Source: JBCBKU01 sp038521345 (lineage in GTDB: Bacteria > Pseudomonadota > Alphaproteobacteria > Rhodobacterales > Rhodobacteraceae). Taken from it: DNA of 64,000 nt. Location of the stretch: positions 41,358 to 105,357 of the forward strand of contig JBCBKU010000009.1 in assembly GCA_038521345.1 (NCBI GenBank), written 5' to 3'. The notes under the pieces are model-generated. The model had not been told where the DNA came from and did not search any database. It was given only the letters and a program-made list of their open reading frames with translations. The translations under genes were made by a program, and so were the position numbers. How positions within the stretch are numbered: the first letter of the stretch is position 1; every line of letters begins with the position of its first letter. Below are positions 8,729 through 15,822 of this stretch, piece after piece.

Positions 8729-8998
8729 TTAGCGTCGCAGACCGAGGCGCTGAATCAGTTCCTGATACCGCCCTTCGTCCTTGGCACGGGTGTAGTCCAG
8801 AAGCTTCCGGCGTTGTGCTACCAGCTTCAGAAGGCCACGGCGCGAGTGGTTGTCCTTCTTGTGGGTCTTGAAATGTTCGGTCAACGTGGCGATCCGGGAT
8901 GAAAGGATCGCGATCTGAACCTCGGGCGAACCGGTATCGCCATCCTTGGTTCCGTATTCCTTGATCAGTCGGGTCTTCTCTTCGGCAGTAATCGACAT
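8729..8998 (-). CDS. rpsO: 30S ribosomal protein S15
   Basis: An 89-residue protein, the standard bacterial S15 length, beginning MSITAEEKTRLIKEYG and containing DTGSPEVQIA, HFKTHKKDNHSRRGL and VAQRRKLLDY, the core of the 16S rRNA-binding four-helix protein. AAAGGAGG sits upstream of the ATG. In E. coli the gene lies truB-rpsO-pnp; here it keeps the strand but has lost direct contact with both neighbours. Confidence 0.98.
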   Translation of the reverse strand: MSITAEEKTRLIKEYGTKDGDTGSPEVQIAILSSRIATLTEHFKTHKKDNHSRRGLLKLVAQRRKLLDYTRAKDEGRYQELIQRLGLRR

Positions 8999-9092
8999 CG
9001 GGGCCTCCTTTGGCGTTGGGTCATGGCACAAGCCGGGATGTCGTCCAGCAAGGCCCTTGGAGAAACTGCAGGCCAACGCCCGCAAGGCGCTG

Positions 9093-9121
9093 CCTATACG
9101 GTAGCGCAGAGGCTTTGGGAA
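9093..9121 (-). promoter_or_regulatory. Candidate sigma-70 promoter of rpsO
   Basis: On the minus strand TTCCCA (9121-9116), a 17-bp spacer and TATAGG (9098-9093) match the housekeeping consensus at 4 of 6 positions each. This would give an 85-90 nt leader for rpsO. Confidence 0.35.
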
Positions 9122-9200
9122 GGGGGAATCGACAGTCCCTCAATGGCCGATCGTTTCCAACAATTGTCCCGGAAATCCAAACCTTGGCTTCACTGTTTGC

Positions 9201-10262
9201 ATGCTAGCGATGGCTCCGGGTGGTCAGCAGTCGAGTTGCGGTATGGTTGGTGCGGTCATTTTAATGAGTCTTCTCACGGTCGCCGCGGCACCGGCTCTAA
9301 TCCTTATGTCGGATTCCGACGATGATGATGAACTAGACGGGGAAGCCGCCGAAGCCATCAAAGCTATTGACGACGAGCCTTCGGCCCCCGACGGCGCCGT
9401 CTATGACATCCCTGCCGGAAGCGGTGCGACCACGCTTGGCACTTTCGAGCCCGGTATCGACCGAGTCGCGATTCACGCCCCGTCTCTCGAGACCGAGTTC
9501 ACCGTTGAAGAAGGCGAGGGGTCTGCGCGCTTGTCTTACGATGAGGGCGGATCTGCCGCGAGTGTCACTTTCTCGTCTCTCGATGCCGTGCCAACGGCGG
9601 ATATCGATATCGTGTATCCGGCCAGCGAAGGGGGGGGCGATGTCACAGTGTCCTTCGATGCTGTCCTTGAGGAGGCCGAGGACGAAGCCATGGTGCAAGA
9701 TGTTCTGGGTCTTTTGTCCGACACGCAAGATCAAAGCGGCGACGAGGATGGAGCTTGGCTGGCTCCGCTGGCGCCCATTGGCGATTCACCGGATACGGGA
9801 CTTGTGGGCGAGGTCCCGGATGAATCACCCCTGTCCCCTGTCGATGACGGTCCGGATACCGGAGCAAGTGAGAACTTGGATGTCGAGCCTTTGGCACCCA
9901 CCAAAGAACTGGAATTCGGATCAGAAGCTGACGTCGACCCCTCGGACCAACAGACCGATGGCGGAAACTCAAGTGACTTTGAGCTGGATCGATCGAGGCA
10001 AGGAGGAAGTGAGCACGCCAATGCCTTTTCAAATGACTTCGTGCGCGTGATCGAAGGGTTTGTACCTGGTGAAACCATCCTGGAGCTGAGCGTCGATGGT
10101 GACCCGTACGCTCCGCCGCCAGTCATTGATGTCGAAACCACCGACAACGGTCTGGATGCCGTCATCACCATTGATGGAGCAATTGCCGCGATTCTTCCCG
10201 GTGGAGCGGGCGCCACCTTGAACGATATTCGACTGGATCTTTCGCAGGAAGCGGTGGCCTAG
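9201..10262 (+). CDS. Acidic, N-terminally anchored protein of unknown function
   Basis: A 353-residue, very Asp/Glu-rich protein. A hydrophobic segment (residues ~14-36, VGAVILMSLLTVAAAPALI) could be a signal anchor and is followed at once by DSDDDDELDGE. Two related beta-type segments can be seen: GTFEPGIDRVAIH (~residues 76-88) and EGFVPGETILEL (~288-299). The second is followed by a GLDAVITIDGAIAAILPGG stretch that ends in NDIRLDL, resembling the C-terminal beta unit of RTX-type secreted proteins of marine Rhodobacterales. The middle (residues ~170-260) has low-complexity PDTG-containing repeats. No catalytic motif is recognised. The start is uncertain (ATG at 9201, 9210 or 9243; none has a strong ribosome-binding site). 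Confidence 0.65.
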   Translation: MLAMAPGGQQSSCGMVGAVILMSLLTVAAAPALILMSDSDDDDELDGEAAEAIKAIDDEPSAPDGAVYDIPAGSGATTLGTFEPGIDRVAIHAPSLETEFTVEEGEGSARLSYDEGGSAASVTFSSLDAVPTADIDIVYPASEGGGDVTVSFDAVLEEAEDEAMVQDVLGLLSDTQDQSGDEDGAWLAPLAPIGDSPDTGLVGEVPDESPLSPVDDGPDTGASENLDVEPLAPTKELEFGSEADVDPSDQQTDGGNSSDFELDRSRQGGSEHANAFSNDFVRVIEGFVPGETILELSVDGDPYAPPPVIDVETTDNGLDAVITIDGAIAAILPGGAGATLNDIRLDLSQEAVA

Positions 10263-10783
10263 GCGCCTTGGGGCTCTGCTGTCCAGACGCGGGGTGTAAC
10301 CGCGTAGCTCACATAGAGTGGATGCCGAGGATGGCCGTGCTTCGACAGTCCGAGATGAAAGAGGCGGCGTCCGCTCGCGCGCATCGTCTCCGCCACGGCA
10401 GGGCCTCGCCCAAGGTGCGCGCCGTGAACACCCCATGCGCAAAGGATCATGTCCGCTGATGCTGCCGCTGAGCAAATTGCGGCATCGTTTCCACGACCGA
10501 CCGGGTCGTCGGCGGATTTCAGATCACCGGGACGTGTTGCACGATATGCAAAGACATTGACCACGGTGAACGCCCCATAACCAAGGGCGCGAGTCCTCCG
10601 CTGGCACCGCTCGACCGTGGGGTCGTTGAGCCGCTCATCGGCGGTCGACGGGTTCAGCATGACAAAAGCAACCATCCCATCCGCCGGTGCCCAAATACGC
10701 GACAGTCGGAAGCGGTAGCGTTCGCACCCGGAATACACTGCCACGCTTTCGATCCCGTTGTCGGTATGCCGGCGTTCGATCAC
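10259..10783 (-). CDS. DUF1643 domain-containing protein
   Basis: A 174-residue protein starting with GTG at 10783, which overlaps the truB stop by four bases (GTGA), so the two are probably translationally coupled. FVMLNPSTADERLNDPT, RRTRALGYGAFTVVNVFAYRAT and ILCAWGVHG are the hallmark segments of DUF1643, a small family of unknown biochemical function. The stop codon overlaps that of the convergent acidic protein (shared CTAG). Confidence 0.85.
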   Translation of the reverse strand: MIERRHTDNGIESVAVYSGCERYRFRLSRIWAPADGMVAFVMLNPSTADERLNDPTVERCQRRTRALGYGAFTVVNVFAYRATRPGDLKSADDPVGRGNDAAICSAAASADMILCAWGVHGAHLGRGPAVAETMRASGRRLFHLGLSKHGHPRHPLYVSYAVTPRVWTAEPQGA

Positions 10784-11682
10784 AGTCGGAACACCCGGTT
10801 TGGATGCACCATACCGCCTCGATAGGTACCAATGGCGATCGGTTGACCGGCAGAGGCGACCCAAACGGTTTGACCATATTCTCCGGTGGTTGTGGTGACA
10901 GGTGCAGGATTGCCAAGGGCAAGCCGCGTAGCCGCCGCAGCGTCGCATGTGGCGCGCGGCAGGTCGGCGAGTGCTGCTTCAATCGGAAGAAGAAGGGCAT
11001 CACGGCTGTCTGGCGCAGTTGCCTCGAGTTCTTCCAAGCTTGTAGAGTCTTCAAGGTTGAATGGGCCCGACCAGACACGCCGCAGATGCTCGACATGGCC
11101 GAGACAGCCCAATTCGTTTCCAAGATCCCGCGCAATTGATCGGACATAGCCGCCTTTTCCGCATTCCATATGGAAATCAGCGGTGTCGGGGTCCGGCCGA
11201 GAAACGAGATCGAGTTGGTCGACGCGGAGTGGCCTCGGTGCAATCTCCATGGTCTCGCCGTCCCGCGCCCGACGATAGGCACGCTCGCCGTCGATCCTGA
11301 CGGCCGAGAATTGTGGTGGCACCTGCTGAATGTCACCGCGGAATTTGGGCAGCACCGCAATAATGTCCGCCTCGTCAGGGCGGCTATCCGATTTAGCGAT
11401 GACTTCACCATCGGCATCATCTGTGTTTGTTGCTTCGCCCCAGCGTACGCGAAAGGTGTAACCCTTGTGATCATCCGTTACGTAGGGAACGGTCTTGGTG
11501 GCTTCGCCAAGGGCAATCGCCAGAAGCCCCTTGGCCGCCGGATCGAGTGTGCCCGCATGTCCGGCCTTTTGGGCGCCGAACGCTCTGCGAACCCGAGTTA
11601 CGACTGCGGTCGAGGTCAGTCCCGCAGGTTTATCTATTATGCACCAGCCCGACACCGGGCGCCCATGTCTCCGTCGCGCCAC
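10780..11682 (-). CDS. truB: tRNA pseudouridine(55) synthase
   Basis: A 300-residue TruB. GWCIIDKPAGLTS, the catalytic Asp in GHAGTLDPAAKGLL, GEATKTVPYV and RRARDGETMEI are in family order, and a short C-terminal PUA-like tail (CDAAAATRLALGNPAPV) is present. It converts U55 of tRNAs to pseudouridine in the T loop. The start is GTG at 11682; no in-frame ATG lies nearby. It follows the glycosidase-like gene by 9 bp and overlaps DUF1643, so rbfA, glycosidase, truB and DUF1643 form one operon. Confidence 0.96.
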   Translation of the reverse strand: MARRRHGRPVSGWCIIDKPAGLTSTAVVTRVRRAFGAQKAGHAGTLDPAAKGLLAIALGEATKTVPYVTDDHKGYTFRVRWGEATNTDDADGEVIAKSDSRPDEADIIAVLPKFRGDIQQVPPQFSAVRIDGERAYRRARDGETMEIAPRPLRVDQLDLVSRPDPDTADFHMECGKGGYVRSIARDLGNELGCLGHVEHLRRVWSGPFNLEDSTSLEELEATAPDSRDALLLPIEAALADLPRATCDAAAATRLALGNPAPVTTTTGEYGQTVWVASAGQPIAIGTYRGGMVHPNRVFRL

Positions 11683-11691
11683 CTTGCTCGC

Positions 11692-12435
11692 CTATTCTTC
11701 CGGAACCACAGTGCCGATTATGGGCCCCATAGCGAAGCCTGGATCACGGCGTCCGATCATGGGGGCCCAAAGCCGCGACACATTCCCGTCAAGGTAAAGG
11801 GCGTTCGGTGTTCCAAGCGTGTCCCGGAAGACCCTGCCGAATTCATGAAAGGTCACCGGTCGGTCCGAAATGGCGAGGTAAAGCGTTCCGTCGTCATCGA
11901 CACCGGCGCCGTTCCGGACGAACCTAGACGTGCTGTCGGGGCGGAACCTGGGGTGCAGATCACCGTCGATCACCAGCATTGGGCCCGACTGCGTAGCGAA
12001 CTCACACGGCGGTGGCGCGGCAGCGTAGGCCCGGCTCTCGACGATCCGTACTTCGTCCTCGGCAATGCAAAGAACGCCGTTCGGCAACAGACCGAAATTT
12101 CCCGGCCCGTCCGATGTGATGACACGCATCGTCTCTACACCGTCTTCGACATAGTGCCCGACCGGGCGACGATCATCGTGATACATACCGGCATTCATCG
12201 CGACGCCAAGGGATTGTCCGCGTCGACGAAGAGCCGCATCCAACCGATCGAACTGACCCCAGACCGTGCCATCGTCGCGGGCGTGGAACAGCCGCACGGG
12301 CGTGTTGCGCGGATCGATTTCGCAGATCGTGTAGGGGAGACCATCGATCTCGCGTGCAGCGCAGGAATGAACCTCGGGCGCGGCAGCAAGATACCCGAAC
12401 AGCGCCGCGAAAAGCACCCCGCCAAGGCGCAACAT
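11692..12435 (-). CDS. Phosphodiester glycosidase family protein (NAGPA/DUF2233 domain), exported
   Basis: A 247-residue protein with an N-terminal signal sequence (MLRLGGVLFAALFGYLAAA) and a single NAGPA-like domain. VAMNAGMYHDDRRPVG, NGVLCI, ATQSGPMLVIDG, RNGAGVDDDGTLYLAIS and NALYLDGNVSRLW match the phosphodiester-glycosidase fold with its conserved Asn, Gly and Asp residues. It should act in the periplasm; the substrate is unknown. ATG at 12435 overlaps the rbfA stop (TGATG); a GTG three bases earlier is also possible. Its place between rbfA and truB is unusual, as neither partner suggests a link to cell-envelope sugars. Confidence 0.8.
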   Translation of the reverse strand: MLRLGGVLFAALFGYLAAAPEVHSCAAREIDGLPYTICEIDPRNTPVRLFHARDDGTVWGQFDRLDAALRRRGQSLGVAMNAGMYHDDRRPVGHYVEDGVETMRVITSDGPGNFGLLPNGVLCIAEDEVRIVESRAYAAAPPPCEFATQSGPMLVIDGDLHPRFRPDSTSRFVRNGAGVDDDGTLYLAISDRPVTFHEFGRVFRDTLGTPNALYLDGNVSRLWAPMIGRRDPGFAMGPIIGTVVPEE

Positions 12436-12839
12436 CACGCGCCTTCGCCTTCAACGTCCCGGCGCACCCTTTCGTCGGAGAAAAGCCGTCGAGTGTCGTC
12501 GAGCCGGTCAAAAGTCTCGTCCAATGCAAACCGAAGTTCAGGAGCGAATTTCAGCGCCAAGCCCTTGGAGACGATGCGGCGTAGCTCGGATCTGTTGCGG
12601 CGGAGGGCATCGAGCGTTTCTTCGCGACGCTCTCCTCCAAGAGGCAGAACGAAGACCGTGGCCACCTTCAGGTCGGGCGATGCCTGCACTTCGCCCACCG
12701 TAATGGAGAGGCTGCCCAGGTCGGGGTCATGAACCTCTCCACGCGCGAGAACCTCGGACAACCGACGTCGTATCAATTCGCCCACCCGCAGCTGTCGCTG
12801 AGACGGACCGGGCCCGTCCTGAAATCGCCGCTTTGCCAT
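12435..12839 (-). CDS. rbfA: 30S ribosome-binding factor A
   Basis: A 134-residue KH-like protein. RVGELIRRRLSEVLARGEV, ITVGEVQASPDLKVATVFVLP and LRRIVSKGLALKFAPELRFALDETFD match RbfA, including the SPDLK beta strand. It helps late maturation of the 30S subunit and 16S rRNA 5' end. It heads the leftward rbfA-glycosidase-truB-DUF1643 operon and is divergent from dapB. Confidence 0.95.
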   Translation of the reverse strand: MAKRRFQDGPGPSQRQLRVGELIRRRLSEVLARGEVHDPDLGSLSITVGEVQASPDLKVATVFVLPLGGERREETLDALRRNRSELRRIVSKGLALKFAPELRFALDETFDRLDDTRRLFSDERVRRDVEGEGA

Positions 12840-12939
12840 ACCGCTGATCTATGGCCAGTGCCCGTAGAGCGCAAGCGTGGCTTTACCTCATCGGCAAGGT
12901 GGATCAGAACATGGCCCAATAAACGAGGAGCTTTCCGAT

Positions 12940-13761
12940 ATGTCCGATCAGTTGAACGTGGTGGTCACCGGCGTGTCGGGTCGCATGGGGCAAATGCTGG
13001 TAACAATCGTGGACGAGACCCCCGGGATGCAGGTCTCGGGCGCGGTTGAACGTCCGGCGCACCCTTGGATCGGGACCGACCTTGGCGTTGCGATGGGTGG
13101 GACCGAACGAGGTGTGGTCGTCACCGATGAACCGCTCGACGCGTTTGCGCCCGCCCAGGCCATCCTCGACTTTACCACTCCTGCCGCAACCCTCGCCTTC
13201 GCGGAACTCGCAGCGCAGGTTCGCGCCGTGCATGTGATTGGAACGACCGGCTTCACCGAAGACGATATTGCACGGCTGGAACCGGCAGCCCGCCACGCGG
13301 TCCTCGTCCGCGCCGGTAACATGAGCCTTGGCGTGAATCTTATGACACGGCTGACCGAGATGGTGGCGCGGGCGCTTGGTCCGGACTTCGATGTCGAGGT
13401 GGTCGAGGCGCATCATCGAGCCAAAGTCGACGCGCCTTCCGGGACAGCTCTTATGCTGGCTGACGCGGCCGCGGCAGGGCGCGGTGTCGATCTTGCCGAT
13501 GTGGCCGAGCGGGGCCGCGACGGGATCACCGGTGCCCGAGGCGAAGGGGCGATCGGCATGTCGTCGATCCGGGGCGGCGACATCGTCGGAGAACATGACG
13601 TTATGTTTGCCGGTGCTGGCGAAAGGATCATACTGCGCCACGTCGCCACCGACCGCGCAATCTTCGCGCGCGGTGCGGTCAAAGCCGCAATTTGGGGACA
13701 GGACCAGAAGCCGGGACACTATGAAATGTCAGACGTTCTTGGGCTTTCGAAGACTGACTGA
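12940..13761 (+). CDS. dapB: 4-hydroxy-tetrahydrodipicolinate reductase
   Basis: A 273-residue enzyme, the length of E. coli DapB. GVSGRMGQM is the NAD(P)H-binding loop, IGTTGFTEDD follows the Rossmann part, and EAHHRAKVDAPSGTAL contains the catalytic His pair and Lys. It reduces hydroxytetrahydrodipicolinate in the lysine/diaminopimelate pathway. The ATG at 12940, with GAGGAG upstream, is chosen over an in-frame ATG at 12877 that would add 21 unlikely residues. Confidence 0.97.
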   Translation: MSDQLNVVVTGVSGRMGQMLVTIVDETPGMQVSGAVERPAHPWIGTDLGVAMGGTERGVVVTDEPLDAFAPAQAILDFTTPAATLAFAELAAQVRAVHVIGTTGFTEDDIARLEPAARHAVLVRAGNMSLGVNLMTRLTEMVARALGPDFDVEVVEAHHRAKVDAPSGTALMLADAAAAGRGVDLADVAERGRDGITGARGEGAIGMSSIRGGDIVGEHDVMFAGAGERIILRHVATDRAIFARGAVKAAIWGQDQKPGHYEMSDVLGLSKTD

Positions 13762-13837
13762 CGCAAAACGCGCATTCCAGTGATCCGATCTGAGATCCGC
13801 TACGTATACCGGTCGTTGTTTGGCGGGAGCAGCGATC

Positions 13838-14194
13838 ATGATCCGATTTTGGGTGGTTCTTGCGGCCTTTTTTATCACCTTGCCGTTCGGCGCACATGCG
13901 TTCGAGCGGGTCGCAGAGAAGGCCTCGTTCATTGAACTTGTGGAAGGTCGAAATCTGACCCGGTTAGGGATCCGGCTGGCGGTGGCACCGACGGGCGAAA
14001 TCAAGGGTCGGGCCTTTGGCCGGAGAGTAAGCGGCCAGTGGCAGTGGTCGCAGGACGGCTATTTCTGCCGGGACCTGTACTACGGAGAGCAAGATCTGGG
14101 CCCGAATTGCCAAATGGTGGAAGTGAATGGCAACACGGTGAGGTTCACTTCCGACAAAGGCAACGGGATATTCGCGGATTTGCGCATCGACTGA
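13838..14194 (+). CDS. Small secreted protein of unknown function
   Basis: A 118-residue protein with a clear signal peptide (MIRFWVVLAAFFITLPFGAHA, cleavage before FERV). The mature part, about 97 residues, has ACFC-free beta-type sequence with LTRLGIRLAVAP, GRAFGRRVSGQW and the Cys-containing GYFCRDLYYGEQDLGPNC; the two Cys could form a disulfide. Similar small proteins next to dapB are sometimes mislabelled dihydrodipicolinate reductase in Rhodobacteraceae, but there is no enzyme motif. GGGAG precedes the ATG at 13838. Confidence 0.75.
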   Translation: MIRFWVVLAAFFITLPFGAHAFERVAEKASFIELVEGRNLTRLGIRLAVAPTGEIKGRAFGRRVSGQWQWSQDGYFCRDLYYGEQDLGPNCQMVEVNGNTVRFTSDKGNGIFADLRID

Positions 14195-14211
14195 AGTCGC
14201 GTGAGTCGATT

Positions 14212-14385
14212 TCAGAAGTCGATGGCAAGGCCGTTCTTCTCCCAATCCCCGTAGCGGGAGGGATCGGGGCCATCGCGACCTCCGAGTTCGTTGGGTGATG
14301 TCGCGGCCTTTGCGGCCTTTCGACGTTCCTCGGCTTCTGCGAGGGCGCGTTGGGCTTCGGGCGGGAGATCGGGCTGGTTGGTCAT
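14212..14385 (-). CDS. DUF1674 family protein (succinate dehydrogenase assembly factor 4-like)
   Basis: A 57-residue protein. The C-terminal block ELGGRDGPDPSRYGDWEKNG with terminal AIDF is the conserved DUF1674/SDHAF4 signature; the N-terminal half is a charged helix. Eukaryotic SDHAF4 binds the flavinylated SdhA subunit during complex II assembly. The same role here is inferred from the family. It is convergent with the small secreted protein and divergent from rsmB. Confidence 0.85.
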   Translation of the reverse strand: MTNQPDLPPEAQRALAEAEERRKAAKAATSPNELGGRDGPDPSRYGDWEKNGLAIDF

Positions 14386-14451
14386 TCTGTGCCTTGCGAT
14401 AGCGTTCTGGGAAATATACGCCGTGATGCCTGAGCGACAAGCGGAGGGGCC

Positions 14452-15747
14452 GTGCACGGCGAACCCGAAAGCCGCGCGGTGCGCCGATCCGCACTGCGCA
14501 TGATAAATGGGGCCGTCGTCGATGGTCGCACCTTCGCGGAGACATCCGAGCGTGCCTTGGCAGGCTTGGCTCCTGCTGCCAAAGCGCGGGCGCAGCGCTT
14601 GGCATCTGAAACGTTGCGCTTTGCTCAGCGCGCCGACCGCGTCCTCGGGCCATTCCTTCAGCGCCGTCCGTCGCCGAAAGTTCAATCAATTCTGCGCCTT
14701 GGAGTAACCGAAATCTGTGCGAACGCTGCAGCACCCCATGGGGTCGTCGGTGATCTTGTGCAGGTGGCAAAGTCGGGACGCGAGACGTCGGGGCAAGCCG
14801 GCTTGGTCAATGCCGTCCTTCGGAAAGTGGGCGAGGTTGCTCCCAAGTGGGCATCTCTGCCCGTTCCTGAACTTCCCAAGTGGCTGCGGAAGCCTTTGGT
14901 TGAAGATTACGGCTCGTCGGTTGTGCGCGGGATTGAAGCGGCCCACGCCAATGGCGCGCCCATGGACCTGACCCCGCGCGATGGTAATGGGGCTGCGTTG
15001 GCGGCAACCGTTGGCGGCACAGTCCTTCCAACGGGATCGGTGCGGCTCGCTAACCGCGCGCAAGTGAGCGAATTGCCGGGATATGCGGAAGGCACGTTTT
15101 GGGTCCAGGACGCGGCAGCTGCCTTGCCCGCACGGGTCTTGGAGCCTGCCCCCGGTTCAACGGTTCTGGACCTCTGCGCGGCGCCGGGGGGCAAGACGCT
15201 TCAGCTTTCGGCAATGGGCGCCGAGGTGACCGCCGTTGATATCTCTGAGCGGCGCCTTTCCCGGGTCCGCGAGAACCTGACCCGCACTGGACTCGACGCG
15301 AGTATCGTGGCGGCCGATGCGCTGACATGGGTGCCTGAGAACACATTCGATGCGATCCTACTTGACGCGCCTTGCAGCGCGACGGGGACGATCCGGCGAC
15401 ATCCCGACTTGCCATTTGCAAAGTCTGGCGACGGGTTCCCCGCGTTGTTCGAATTGCAGGCGCAACTTATCGACCGCGCGGTTTCCTGGTTACGCCCCGG
15501 GGGCCGTTTGGTCTTTTGTACGTGCTCGCTTCTCATCGACGAAGGCGAAGAGCAGGTCCGCGATGCCCTTGAGCGCGTCCCTGAGCTACGCGTGGATCCA
15601 GACGCCCTGCGGACGGAGGGCATTGATCCCGATTGGATTGGTGAGGAAGGAGGCGCGCGGATACGGCCCGACCATTGGGCAGACCTGGGCGGGATCGACG
15701 GCTTCTATATCGTTGCCTTTCGGACCGAGGGCGCGGCAGCCACATAG
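14452..15747 (+). CDS. rsmB: 16S rRNA (cytosine(967)-C(5))-methyltransferase family protein
   Basis: A 431-residue protein with an N-terminal NusB-like RNA-binding part (residues ~15-135) and a C-terminal SAM-dependent methyltransferase. LDLCAAPGGKTLQLSAMG is motif I, LDAPCSATGTIRRHPD is motif IV with the release Cys, and LVFCTCSLLIDEGEEQV is motif VI with the nucleophilic Cys. The start is GTG at 14452, with GGAGGGG immediately upstream; an ATG at 14500 is an alternative. It leads the run rsmB-heparinase-purH-lspA. Confidence 0.93.
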   Translation: MHGEPESRAVRRSALRMINGAVVDGRTFAETSERALAGLAPAAKARAQRLASETLRFAQRADRVLGPFLQRRPSPKVQSILRLGVTEICANAAAPHGVVGDLVQVAKSGRETSGQAGLVNAVLRKVGEVAPKWASLPVPELPKWLRKPLVEDYGSSVVRGIEAAHANGAPMDLTPRDGNGAALAATVGGTVLPTGSVRLANRAQVSELPGYAEGTFWVQDAAAALPARVLEPAPGSTVLDLCAAPGGKTLQLSAMGAEVTAVDISERRLSRVRENLTRTGLDASIVAADALTWVPENTFDAILLDAPCSATGTIRRHPDLPFAKSGDGFPALFELQAQLIDRAVSWLRPGGRLVFCTCSLLIDEGEEQVRDALERVPELRVDPDALRTEGIDPDWIGEEGGARIRPDHWADLGGIDGFYIVAFRTEGAAAT

Positions 15748-15822
15748 GCCATGACAGAGCCGCGGTTTCGCTGTAACCATGCGCCATACGATCGGGACAA
15801 CCGGCAGACGACAGGACATTCA

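Noticed and set aside
11170..12732. Open frame of about 520 codons on the plus strand across truB, the glycosidase and rbfA
   Set aside because: It spans three recognised minus-strand genes and their junctions, and has no protein-like motif.
12893..12917. TGATCC on the minus strand between dapB and rbfA as an RpoE promoter
   Set aside because: The spacer to the nearest TAAAG is 15 bp instead of 18 and the -10 does not match TAAG.
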